NCBI GenBank assembly: GCA_944989445.1
Contig: CALYLW010000423.1
Coordinates: 288,001 to 352,000, forward strand
Origin: Ampullaceana balthica
Taxonomy: Eukaryota; Mollusca; Gastropoda; Lymnaeidae
Direction of reading: 5' to 3'
Length of the DNA stretch: 64,000 bases
The notes beneath the pieces are model-generated. The model had not been told where the DNA came from, ran no database searches, and saw nothing but the letters and a program-made list of their open reading frames with translations. A program made the position numbers and the translations under genes. Below are positions 12,093 through 23,566 of the stretch, one piece after another (position 1 is the stretch's first letter; each line of letters begins with the position of its first letter).

Positions 12093-12992
12093 TGTATTGT
12101 GAGATAGTTTGAATACTGTGGCTACCCATTGTGAGATAGTTTGAATACTGTAGCAACGTGGTGTGAGATAGTTTGGCTAATGTGACTACCCATTGTGAGA
12201 TAGTTTGAATACTGTGGCTACCCATTGTGAGATAGTTAGAATAATGTGGCTACCCATTGTGAGATAGTTTGAATAATGTGGCTACCCATTGTGAGATAGT
12301 TTGAATACTGTGGCTACCCATTGTGAGATAGTTTGAATAATGTGGCTACCCATTGTGAGATAGTTTGAATAATGTGGCTACCCATTGTGAGATAGTTTGA
12401 ATAATGTGGCTACCCATTGTGAGATAGTTTAAATAATGTGGCTAAGTGTTGTGAGATAGTTTGAATACTGTGGCTAAGTGTTGTGAGATAGTTTGAATAC
12501 TGTGGCTAAGTGTTGTGAGATAGTTTGATACTGGCTACCCATGTGAGATAGTTAGATATGTGGCTACCCATTGTGAAATAGTTAAAATAATGTGGCTACC
12601 CATTGTGAGATAGTTTGAATAATGTGCCTAAGTGTTGTGAGATAGTTTGAATACTGTGGCTACCCATTGTGAGATAGTTTGAATACTGTGGCTACCAATT
12701 GTGAGATAAATTGAATAATGTGGCTACCCATTTTGAGATAGTTTGAATAATGTGGCTACCCATTGTGAGATAGTTTGAATAATGTGGCTAAGTGTTGTGA
12801 GATAGTTTGAATACTGTGGCTACCCATTGTGAGATAGTTAGAATAATGTGGCTACCCATTGTGAGATAGTTAAAATAATGTGGCTACCTATTGTGAGATA
12901 GTTTGAATAATGTGCCTAAGTGTTGTGAGATAGTTTGAATACTGTGGCTACCCATTGTGAGATAGTTTGAATGATGTGGCTAAGTGGTGTGT
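12093..12992. repeat. 32-bp minisatellite, about 28 copies
   Basis: The unit contains TTGTGAGATAGTTTGAATAA followed by TGTGGCTACCCA. Two alternative junction sequences occur (CTACCCA and CTAAGTG), and there are a few small deletions around 12525-12560. Confidence 0.9.
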
Positions 12993-15267
12993 ATTAACTT
13001 CGATGGTTCATCGCGGCTGAATACGAATGTAATTTTACTTCTTTTAGGTTTTACTAATTTCATCGGAGATCGTTACAATTAATTCTCTTTTAACATTTAA
13101 TACTTTATTTGTTTAATTTATTTCGTAATTTCAATTTTTAACGACATTGTTAGACGATGGAATTAGATCCATTTTTTAATTCCCAGTGGTTGTCCTTTTA
13201 ATAGGAGTAAGTGCACTCTTAAAGTTATTTTAGATAAGCAAAGGATGATAAAAAATGTCAATTGTATAAAGATAAGTTGAGTGAGATTCAACTACATTTT
13301 TAACAGTTTAACAACTCGTCGTTTATTTGATTTTTTAAAAATAATTTACAGATTTTTTAATCACAAACTTTACACGTTTTATTTAAGTAATTATTGTATT
13401 TATTTAAAGGACCAGATCAGTGGTTAGCATCAACAAACTTCATTTATCAAGTCATCAAATCTGATGTGTAAAATATTACTTTTCTTTTTGTAATTTTGTT
13501 TTTAATTGTTAATGATATTTTTGAAATTTTTATAAAATGTTTTACATTTTATAACAGTTTGATTCTACTGTCTCCTTCTTTAATCTTTATCTAATAAAAA
13601 GCTGCTGAGGACTATTCTATCTTGCTGACAGTCTTTTTTAAGATTAATATTTATTGAAAGAAATAGTTCTTCGCCTTGTAAAACAATTATTGAGTGAGTT
13701 TAAAAATTTAATTATGATAGCAACTTAAAATAGTTTGAAAACATCTATTTAATGATTCTTGGCTCATTCACCTACCAATTTAATTCCAAAATATTTTCGT
13801 TCTATGTTACATTTAAAGTTTATCAGAAATATTATTAGAATAAAACTTGAATTCAACTGTCATTAGACTTCCAACAATTATTTGGACGATGTTGACTAAA
13901 AAAATCAATTTGATTTTTACCAATGTGTGTCAACGCATCATCGACTGTGGTTGGTCTTCATTGAGCTACTGTAGACATCTGTCTTATTTGACATAGGATT
14001 TCAAAAGATGTAATTCGGTGGTCTGTACCAGTCGCAGACATCTGTGAAATCTTGAGCCCAACGCTACAGAGTTAACGGCGAAATGATTTGAAGTGGTAAT
14101 TTGAGAGACTATAATTTATTAATGTTTTTAATAGAAGGAAATATTGTATTTGAACTTTAACGTTCTAACCCACAAGAATAACAGAGTAAACTGTATTTAA
14201 TTAATCATGAATTAATATTGCATTTCTAGTGAAATTGAAATTGCGTTTGTTTTTTATTTAAATTCCGCATGTCACTTTTGTACATTATACATTTTAAAAA
14301 TATGAATAAAAATAAAGAATCCAAATTTCCGTGATCTTTTGTTACATAATATTATAGAATTATCTTCTAGAATTTTTGTCATGCCTTCTAGAAAGAAAAT
14401 TCATCTAGGTGCTGAGATCCCTACCCCCCTAACATTCCCCGCGGCCACACACCCACACAACAACACACTCACACAACCACACACCCACACACTCACACAA
14501 CCACCCACATACACGTTTAGACTTGAGATTCTGATTTCACTAACCTGTTCATCTGACCGTTAACGATGACGATATGATCTATTTGCATCAAAAGATAAGC
14601 TATAAATAACGTCCCGATTCGTCTTCGTCTCATTGATTGCGTCAAACAAATATACAGCAAGGTTTAAATAACCATCCACCATCGTAGGTCAGAGATGTAA
14701 GGTGGGACCGGTGGGGAAGGGGGGGATTGGCTCCTGCCTAGTTCGATAAAAGGGGTCAAGGGATAAGCGAAGAGGCGAGTCCATTTGATATAAGTGGTGA
14801 TGGTCTAGTTTAATTTTGGGGCGCTGCTATAGTTTTAATTAAGTTGGGGTGGGGTGGGGGGAACAAATCTGGTGTTAGGGGGCGCTGTTGATACAATAAA
14901 GAATATGGACTGTTAACGCCAATGTAAAGAACTGGGGCTAGTCTGATATTGATTGGGGAAGGGCGGGGGAGTCTTGATATTTAAGCTAAATGTGACTCGT
15001 CTGTTTTGATGCAGTTTCCTGGGACGCCGCTCAGCTAAGATTTCACGGCACCAGTCCAACATTTGACGAACCTGGCCTGGCTTAGAGCGGGTTACGGTTG
15101 CAATACCCCACCTCCCCTAGCCCCATACCTCACAAACTCACTTCGTCCCCCATCGGATCTCTTAAAGACGCTTGGGGTCAGATCGAAGGTTGTGGGTGGC
15201 CAGGGCCACTTCGATGAATTCTCCATCCATTTAAGGTTGTTAGGACACACTGGATGACGTCATAGTC
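12993..15267. other. Long spacer, no gene supported; short CA-rich tract
   Basis: Mostly AT-rich. A CACACA/CCACAC low-complexity tract lies at about 14447-14515, and a GC-rich patch at 14690-15260 has G-runs. I found no convincing exon, tRNA or transposon end. Confidence 0.4.
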
Positions 15268-15268
15268 A

Positions 15269-15323
<55 letters not shown>

Positions 15324-15345
15324 GTGTGTGTGTGTGTATAATTAT
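15268..15345. repeat. (TA)n followed by (TG)n microsatellite
   Basis: An alternating AT run of about 50 bases, then AATG and a TGTGTG tract. Confidence 0.9.
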
Positions 15346-17300
15346 ATACATATATATTTTTTTTAAGGAAAGGAGTGTGTTTGTGGTAAGAGCGCGCTCG
15401 TCAAGTCTGACTCGCCCCAAGATAGATCAAATTCAAAACGTTTTTTTTCCTCCCCTCTCCTCGCCCTCATCTGTGTGAGCGCCGTCTCCAGCGGAAGATG
15501 GGACGCTTCTCGTGCAACAGATTAAACCCATTTGGTAGAACTTGTGTAAGCCAGGCGGGCTTGCTGGAAGATGTAGAACATTATTAAATACGGTGATCTG
15601 AAAAACCAGGGGTTCTCAACTATGTCGTGGTGGCCTGTGTGAGCAGAAAGAGCTTATGGTAAGACGTGAAAGCAGTATTTAAACATGGTTGCCTTTCATT
15701 GGGTCAAACGTCGAGATCCTAACTGGGTTTACACCGTGTCAAGTACGAGTGGACTTGATCATGAACAAGGTGTCATTCTTGAAATTATTTTTAGTGTTGG
15801 TGTGAATCATTTAGAAATTAACCAATGGCCTTTCTTTTTCTTTTCTTTTCCTTAAATTTTTCTTGGCCAACAATATTATGTTTTTCCGTAACTTTATGAA
15901 TTGATGTTTAAGTGTATTATAACAGTATTATCATTTCATTGTTGTTCTGGTTATATATTTCAGTTACCTATTGGTATATCTCTTTTTCTCTTGTATGTAA
16001 CACAATAAAGATTTAACTATTTTTATTTTTTAATCTAATATGTGTCTATCAATTCAAGTGTGGTTTGCAAAAAGGAAATAGAAGTAGCAGAAATTTCTTG
16101 ACACCAACATTTTCAAATTTCTAACATCATGCTTTTAGTTTCCAAATACAAATATCTTAACATGAGAAGGACTATTTGAAATAAACTGAATTAATGGAAT
16201 ATATATTATATCAAATTGATATTTTTACCCTGATTTATCGATTTCTTCTCCGTTCATGATATCGTCCTTCCAACCTTGTTTACCAATCGTCAAACCACGC
16301 CCATGACGCTTGTACGAAAGTTAAAACAATTATTAACTTAACCATTTCGTTATATTTCTTTGTAATACTTTTTTTTTAAATTGCTTGAAAATAAAGTGTT
16401 TTTTCACTACAAGAACTTTTAATGCGTATCTTTGAAAACAAATGAAATGGCTGGCCACTTCAGGGACGTCTGCTCTTCACGCTGTTCGGAACAAGTGTAG
16501 GCGCCCCAGGGCCTGTTTCCAACTTAATGCTATAACTATTTGGTTGTTGTTTGTTGTTTTTTTTTAATTTTTTTTTATAATTTTTTTTTATTAATATTTT
16601 TACTACGTGTGTAAGACTGTTTTCGTGTTTTTTTTAAAGTTATTTTTTAACATCTTATTTGTTTTTTTGTTTTTATCTTATATATTGTCTTTCGAAATTA
16701 CAAGTTACACATACGTAACTTTGAATAACATTTTATGCAATAGTATTTTTTATTCCGACCTATATACGAGCATTGTTGTATATGAGTGTAGATAAGATAT
16801 GACCAGATGATGGTGGTATGAAGGGCTCAGTTTTGAAACATGATTCCATGTTAGATATTTCAGGCGTTTCATTATAGGCAAGAATTTGTGTCTTTTAAGA
16901 TGGTATATAAAATTTTAAATTATTATTTTCGGTTTCACAGAAGCGCGTCAGCAATACCATAATTATATGTTATCTCAATAATCATTCCATATCATATAGC
17001 CCAGCGTAACATGTCATATAGATCAACATACATTTCATCTCAGCCACAATATCAATAAGTTTGTTTCAAACAGTCCTTCCCGGGCCTGATCAGTATGACC
17101 ATTTGCTTTGCTCACAATCTTTACTTCTTACCGGACAGTAGCGAATCTCGATATGAGTTGAGGGAAAATTTGCTTAAAATCTCAAATCTATTATATTATC
17201 CACATCGTATTCTTCAATTACGTCAATTCTGAATTTGGTAGTTAGGGTAAATATGGCATTCCTTGTTCGTAACAAAATAATAAAACTACCAGTAAAAACA
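15346..17300. other. AT-rich spacer, no gene seen
   Basis: Homopolymer T runs around 16555-16660 and no supported exon. Confidence 0.4.
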
Positions 17301-17628
17301 GAGTTTTCGACTATAAATCCCTTATATAAGAAACATAACTATAAGTATTGATTATGTTCAATATAATACGCACCACGCGACAGACCCGTGTGACATCGAG
17401 GGCTGTAGTGAATCTCCTGTGACTCGTGGAGGTCAACTGTTGCAGACTGCTACTGCTACACATGCTACATAGCGATAAACTAAAAATTCATTAATTTAAT
17501 TACTAAATTTTGACACAATGCATTGTTAAGGGACACAAGTCTATGTGCAAAATTTCAGCTCGATAGGATCATGGGAAGTTGGTCATTTTATGACGACAAG
17601 ACGATGAAGTTAATATAAGTGATTTAAA
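17301..17628 (-). repeat. Reverse copy of the AAATCCCTTATAT-ended element
   Basis: It begins GACTATAAATCCCTTATAT and ends GAAGTTAATATAAGTGATTT. Between them are CACAATGCATTGTTAAGGG and AAAATTTCAGCTCGAT, the reverse complements of the family blocks. It is shorter than the other copies, so internal sequence has been lost. Confidence 0.65.
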
Positions 17629-17782
17629 AAGGGATGAAGTTAAAATTGTTTAACAAATATATAAAACAAAAACATATTATTTCATAAATGTTACATAGAC
17701 GGGTAAATTGCATCGATCATTGCATCATTGAAATAGTTTTAAATATCTACGCAAATATCATTTGCTTTTATTACAACACAAG

Positions 17783-17946
17783 TTAAATATCTTGATTCTA
17801 ATGTATTAAACCTAGCTGATGAAATAGTAAAAATATCCCTTCCCCAAATTACCAAAATCATTGACTCTGCTGCTGAGCTATTAAACTCCTACAAAGAGGC
17901 ACCCCAGTCCCCACCAAGCCCAGACCTCCACTGCCCATGTATTTAA
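17783..17946 (+). CDS. Possible terminal coding exon, unknown product
   Basis: After a candidate acceptor (TTACAACACAAG) an open frame of 53 codons ends at TAA. The composition is protein-like rather than random: a helix-like LADEIVKISLPQITKIIDSA segment, then ELLNSYKEAPQSPPSPD and a final HCPCI. I see no upstream exon to join it to and recognise no family. It could equally be a relic of a mobile element. It lies back to back with the minus-strand frame at 17963-18268. Confidence 0.25.
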
Positions 17947-17962
17947 TATCCCATGAAACATG

Positions 17963-18268
17963 TCATGCAGGATGAGACGCTGACATCACAAGCCAATACT
18001 CTTGTCGTGCATGAACTATTTGGTCTGGAGGCTCGACAGACATTCTACCAAACTGGATAAGATCACCCCAGTACTCAGTGTTCTTTCTACATGTGTCGAT
18101 GGCGTCAGAAAGTTTGAGCCAATCTCTCTTTGCGGCGTTGACCTTCACTATATAAATACGTGGCCGTCGCGTTCGAAATAGCGTATTTCCTATTTTGTTT
18201 GCGGATAGAGAACTCTTGCCACGAAAGAGATTCTTTGCAAATTGTTTGCAGAGCACACGATCGGCCAT
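17963..18268 (-). CDS. 101-residue open frame, unknown product
   Basis: A single unbroken frame starts with ATGGCC and ends in TGA. It is basic at the N-terminus (KQFAKNLFRGKSSLS, then RTRRPRIYIVKVNAAKRDW) and mixed-polar afterwards. Its amino-acid make-up is ordinary for a protein, unlike the repeat-derived frames nearby. No signal peptide, membrane segment or family motif is visible. It may be one exon, or a relic of a mobile element between the MITE at 17.3 kb and the LINE at 18.57 kb. Confidence 0.3.
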   Translation of the reverse strand: MADRVLCKQFAKNLFRGKSSLSANKIGNTLFRTRRPRIYIVKVNAAKRDWLKLSDAIDTCRKNTEYWGDLIQFGRMSVEPPDQIVHARQEYWLVMSASHPA

Positions 18269-18568
18269 TAGCAGCGCTTATGTTAAAATTTTATGAAGTG
18301 TTAAAATCAGCGGTTCTCGTATTATGTTCACAGTGGCGTTAAAGTAAAAATTACCAATCTGCAGCGCCATTCGTTGCTATTATTTATATACATTCTTCAG
18401 TCATTATTGAATATAAGCTATAGATATTATTACAATTTGAATATAAAAACAAAAGGCATGATTCACCACAAGTTTATTCTTTGCAAGGAGTGATGGTAAA
18501 GAATGTAAAGTAATTGAAATGGTTTTAATTAAGATGGTCTCCGAAAGACAAGTGACGTCACTGGTTTA

Positions 18569-18571
18569 AGC

Positions 18572-18617
<46 letters not shown>

Positions 18618-19908
18618 TGATAATTTTTATAGCGCTGTCTCCCAGCAAGGAGCCGGGCTCACAGCGCTTTACATGGAGATAATAACATACATATAATAAT
18701 TTAAATATACATTCTTTTCATAATAACCACGTAAATAACAGTACAATACACATGAGTTTCGTGAATCATTAAAAAGAAATGTTGTTTCTTTAATTTTGAA
18801 AATAAATTTTGAAAAGATCCGTCTTAAGTGCAGTCTTGAAGGACTTGGTAGATGAAATACTCCGATGTGTTATGGTAGAGAATTCCATTGTTTGGCTGCA
18901 TAAAAAGACCTTTCGCCAAATGTTTTAGTTCGTGTCTTAGGAACACAGAGAATGCGCGTGTCTGCAAAAGAACGTAGCGGACGACTTGGTGAGTAGACCA
19001 ACAGAAGCTCAGTAGGATAGGAAGGGCATGAATCAGAAAAGAAGCTGTGACAGAGAACGGCCAGTTTGTAATCAATTCGGGCTTGTATAGGTAGCCAATG
19101 AATTGAGTAAAGTAGCGGAGTAACATGGTCATGTTTTTTGCCTTTAGAACTAATCTGGCAGCTGAATTTTGAACTTTCTGTAGTTTTTCAGTGCATTGTT
19201 TTGACGCACGTGACAGAAGAGAATTGCAGTTATTCATACGAACTAGTACAAGTGGACAGACTAGAGTTTTTGTGGCACTAACTGTTAAGTAATGACGATT
19301 GAGCTGATCTGACGCCAAGATTCCTAGTCGATGTTTTGAACAGTATATCAGAACTAGCCACCTGAATAGAATTCGGAAGAGACAAAGAACTGCGTGATTT
19401 ATTGTTTCAGAGTAAGAGTGCTTATGTCTTGTCATCATTCAGTTTGAGCTTGCTGAAAGTCATCCAATACTTTACTTCATCAATGCACTCTTGCATCAAT
19501 TTGACAGTGAAGTTAATATTAGATGGATCAGTGTGAGTGTAAAGCTGAATATCATCTGCAAATGATTGTCTTTTAACAGAATACTTTTCGAGCAGTAGAA
19601 GTAGTGGCCTTGTATACAGCACGAAATGTACCAGGCCCAAAAACGGAGCCCTGAGGCACACCATAAACCAAGTCAGCTCTGTGGGAGATACAGCCATCTA
19701 CTGATACCACCTGTGATCTGCTTGATAAGTATTATTTAAACCAAGCAAGAACTGAGCCAGAAATTCCAAAATAATTTTGGAGGGTTTTTAGCAATGTTTG
19801 ATGGTCAACGGTGTCAAAAGCAGCACTAATATCTAAGAGGACCAATATAGAGATTTTCCTACTGTCTAGTGCGATTAGGAGGCCCTTTGTTACCTTTAAC
19901 AGGGTGGT
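18569..19908 (-). mobile_element. CR1/L2-like LINE relic (reverse transcriptase and 3' end)
   Basis: On the minus strand three frames in turn show reverse transcriptase landmarks: LVLLDISAAFDTVDHQTLL (19732-19908), FADDIQLYTHTDPS with the catalytic DD (19422-19697), and LQKVQNSAARLVLKAKN (18824-19438). The frame changes mean it is broken. The 3' UTR (18616-18830) has TAGCGCTGTCTCCCAGCAAG and GGAGATAATAACATAC, and the element ends in a (TTA)n tail seen as (TAA)n at 18569-18615. An independent copy of the same 3' end is at 51830-52038. The 5' side stops abruptly at the LTR at 19909, which suggests the LTR element inserted into this LINE. Confidence 0.85.
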
Positions 19909-20129
19909 TGTCACATAGCCGAGTGGGCGTGACCTTATTAACTCTGTCTCACAATAAATCTATGAGGCACTGTTTGAATAATATAACTTTTAATCACAAC
20001 TTCTATTTACATTAATTTACATCCAGTATATCTCACGTCCGTAAAATAGAACCACACACTCAGTCGCCATGTTTTATTCTCTCCCGTCATGTGACCACTA
20101 ACAATTATAGTTACCTCTCTCACGTGACA
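19909..20129 (-). mobile_element. 3' LTR of a decayed Ty3/gypsy element
   Basis: Read on the minus strand, 221 bases start TGTCACGTGAGAG and end CTATGTGACA, giving inverted TGTCAC/GTGACA termini. A polypurine tract lies immediately before the start (20130-20137), and Ty3/gypsy RNase H and Gag remnants lie further upstream on the same strand (20743-21790). No matching 5' LTR is present in the window; the 5' end is lost near the 21.8-kb minisatellite. Confidence 0.7.
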
Positions 20130-20137
20130 CTCCCCCC
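20130..20137 (-). other. Polypurine tract of the LTR element
   Basis: GGGGGGAG abuts the LTR start TGTCAC on the minus strand, the expected site of plus-strand priming. Confidence 0.65.
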
Positions 20138-20742
20138 ATGCAAACAAAAAAAAATGTTTATGCAATATAACATTTTTTATCTTAATACAATTCCTTCAAT
20201 CTGACATATTTAACTTCCTTATAATAGATATTAAAAAGTATCTAATAATCCACTCATAGTCTTTTTAATAACTGAAAAATATCATCACACATAAATTTAA
20301 ATGTTGATAAAAAATCATCCTGAAAATAGATTAACCTATAAGCCATCAATAAGAAATCTTTATACAATATAATCAATGATGTTTATGTCTCTTTGCCAAC
20401 TATGTTGTATACTCTGGTACAACACATAATACCTGTTAGATAATCAATTTGCTATCAATATTCATAATCATAATAATATGAGTTCAGACATAATCTGAAA
20501 TAACAATATGTGCGAAGACATCACCAGTCTGCTTGCACTGAAATAATAAATATGAACTTTTAATATAATTGTAATATTGTTACATTGAAATTAAATTGAA
20601 ATTCATTTTATTAGTCATAATATTTATTATTAGGTATATCCTCCAGTGGAATTTACAAATCACTTCTTGTCCTGTATCCTGTACATAATACATGTAATGT
20701 TATTAAAATTAAAACAGTTATTAGTTCAATTTATTTTTGAAT

Positions 20743-20877
20743 TCACATAATGTCCGTGTTTGAAATCATTCTGCTTAAAATGTCTACAAGCACATTGTCT
20801 TTTCCTTTGACAGATTTGATATCGAATTTGTAATCCGCTAATAGCATTGCATTGTTCAAAAATAGTTATTCTTCATC
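20743..20877 (-). pseudogene. Ty3/gypsy Pol remnant: end of RNase H domain
   Basis: A short minus-strand frame has DYKFDIKSVKGKDN, then D-I-L-SR, the conserved end of the gypsy RNase H domain (usual form: Y-F-I-Y-GKDN-VADALSR). It ends at TGA (20743-20745). Protease, reverse transcriptase and integrase are not found: the Gag remnant is only about 70 bases upstream, and the 600 bases between this stop and the LTR are non-coding. Pol is thus largely deleted. Confidence 0.7.
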
Positions 20878-20942
20878 TGACGAGTATGAATTCAAATAGA
20901 TGGGCTTTCAATGCTTCTTCAGACTAATAAATGTTGAATAGT

Positions 20943-21790
20943 TCACCAACTACGATCACTATTATGTCCATTCACAATATTAATTGTAGCATCTTGAATA
21001 AGTCGCTTAGCTGTAGAAATTTTATTTCTGCTTCCTGATAATTCAATAGTATTTCGACCAGATGAGTCACCATCACGAGACACCTTTATTCGACATCCAC
21101 TGTCTGCTTCAATGTCTCTGATTCTGCTTCCTCTATGACCAATGATTTTTCCCACTTCATGTGATTTCACACAAATGCTTTCAGACTTTATAGTACTATC
21201 TTTATCTCTGCTACTATAGTCTTCATCCATTTTATCATATACATGATTGTCAATAGTGGCTTCAGTGTCACAAGCTCTTACTTCTTGATTCATATTTCTT
21301 CTATTTTTATAATTGATGTCTTAGTTTACATTCCTTCTCCATGGTTGATCAAAATTTCTTATTCTGGAAACAAAATTATATTTTCCTCTCCATGTTCTTC
21401 TATATTGATTATAATTGTCTCTCCATGTTCTTCTATCTTGATTATAATCTCTTACTCTATGTCTTGAATTATGATTATATTTGTCTCTCCGTGATTTTCT
21501 TTCTTGATTATAACTGCCTCTCCATGGTTGTCTATCTTGAACATTATCTCTATATCTGTTTCTCCATAATTTCTCTGCTGCATCTCCAGGCAATGGATTT
21601 TTATTTTCTAGTTTTGATGGAAATTTTATTTGCTTGAGGCGTTTTGACCATTCTCCAATTTCTTCATCACTTTCTTCGTCTTCATCCATCAAGCCAAACA
21701 TTTCCTCCTCTTCCTCATCTTCATTTTTGTTGTGATCACCCAGATCAATTTTATTTCTTGGATCGGTAAATTCACTAATCTCATCTGTAA
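20943..21790 (-). pseudogene. Gag-like remnant with Arg/Trp repeats and a KH domain
   Basis: Minus strand, two frames separated by a stop at about 21320. The first (open from about 21790) is acidic, with an E/D-rich run and SDEEIGEWSKRLKQIKF, followed by about five Arg/Trp-rich repeats of the form DYNQDRRTWRDNYNQ. The second (20943-21293) has CDTEATIDNHVYDK, then a KH type I domain: VGKIIGHRGSRIRDIEADSG with the GxxG loop GHRG, a basic/Gly strand, and an ISTAKRLIQDA helix. The Arg/Trp repeats, the CDT-ATI spacer and the KH start are homologous to 44600-45150, so this belongs to the same retroelement family. The acidic N-terminal part has no equivalent there and could be a captured host exon. 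Confidence 0.65.
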
Positions 21791-21832
21791 AAATGTCCTC
21801 AACATGAGCCCGCAGATGTGACCACTTGGACT

Positions 21833-22467
21833 CAGTTTAACTAGCTATATGTTATCAACATCAATACAGTTTAACTAGATATATGTTATCAACATCAATA
21901 CAGTTTAACTAGAAATATGTTATCAACATCAATACAGTTTAACTAGCCATATGTTATCAACATCAATACAGTTTAACTAGCCATATGTTATCAACATCAA
22001 TACAGTTTAACTAGCCATATGTTATCAACATCAATACAGTTTAACTAGCCATATGTTATCAACATCAATACAGTTTAACTAGCCATATGTTATCAACATC
22101 AATACAGTTTAACTAGCCATATGTTATCAACATCAATACAGTTTAACTAGCCATATGTTATCAACATCAACACAGTTTAACTAGCCATATGTTATCAACA
22201 TCAATACAGTTTAACTAGCCATATGTTATCAACATCAATACAGTTTAACTAGCCATATGTTATCAACATCAACACAGTTTAACTAGCCATATGTTATCAA
22301 CATCAATACAGTTTAACTAGCCATATGTTATCAACATCAACACATTTTAACTAGCAATATGTTATCAACATCAACACAGTTTAACTAGCAATATGTTATC
22401 AACATCAACACAGTTTAACTAGCCATATGTTGTCAACATCAACACAGTTTAACTAGCAATATGTTAT
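21833..22467. repeat. 34-bp minisatellite, about 18.6 copies
   Basis: The unit contains CAGTTTAACTAGCCATATGT followed by TATCAACATCAATA. The first and last units are the most divergent. It abuts the broken 5' side of the minus-strand retroelement. Confidence 0.95.
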
Positions 22468-23566
22468 CTTTTAGTTTTTGCTTTGAAACCTCTCTAATTT
22501 TTTTCCGGTCCCTGCGGAATATAATGAGCAGCATTTTTATTTCCGTTAAATTTGTATAGGAGACGCATTGAATTCATCAACTCAAATAAAGGCCGACTGT
22601 TCGATTGTCTGTCAAGGTATGTCTAACAATGTTTAACATTTAAAGCCAAAATGTTTCTTGCTTTAGAAAAACCAAGACTCCAATTGATTTCTTATAGATT
22701 GATGATTGATTTAGTGGTTTTGTACTTTAAGTTACAATTTTTATATAAAACTCAAAAAATTTAAAATAAATCAATTCCTTAAACCAATCCCAAGACCCAT
22801 TCGCCATAACCAAAACAAAACAAAACAAAATCATCTATAATATTAATCTTCCACATGCTTTCAAACGGTAAAGATTTTTTGTCATGTGTCGAATTTCTCT
22901 GGATTATCAAATCGCCTGTTCATTTTTGTGCACTGTTTGTCTTTGACACTTCACAAACAGATGCATGCTTCCATAAGCGCCATGTAACATCTCAATATAA
23001 ATGAACTCAGACATCATTGAAGATGAGGCTGAGCATGCACGTAAGCTACAAATATTTCCTAACAAAATCCACAATTTATGTCTCTCTATTTCTTAACTCA
23101 AGATTCACCTCATAAAACATTTATTCAATTTTTTACCAAGCTGACGCAGCTTGCGAAAATATAATATGAAGTGTATCCGAGAAGAGAGCAATGTATACGA
23201 CATCTCCTTCGTAAAATCTCTAATTAATTATGAATTAACTGTTTGTTGGATATATTCATTTAAAACTAAGCCACATTTCATCTCTTTTGTTGAGAGCTTT
23301 AAATGTTATTGCTAATCGGAACATTCCTTAAATGTACTGTAAACAAAAAAAATTATATTATCCTCACTTGTCGCTTTGGGTAAATATTTTAAACATCAAA
23401 TTGGGGTCCTCCACACAAGAGCTTCTTTGTTCAACTAATTGTAGCTCTGTCGCTGTTAGGAAGGGATATTAAAGAGAGCTATAATAGATCTTTTAAAAAA
23501 TCGTTGTTATAATAGATTGTTCCATTTTATTGAGCACAATTTAACTAAGACTTTCACCTTGATATA
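22468..23566. other. Spacer with one possible short first coding exon
   Basis: At 23001-23040 ATG begins a 13-codon frame (MNSDIIEDEAEHA) that ends exactly at a strong donor, C|GTAAGC. That is the shape of a first coding exon, but no partner exon follows before the arrays, so it is only a candidate. The rest is AT-rich without recognised features. Confidence 0.25.
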
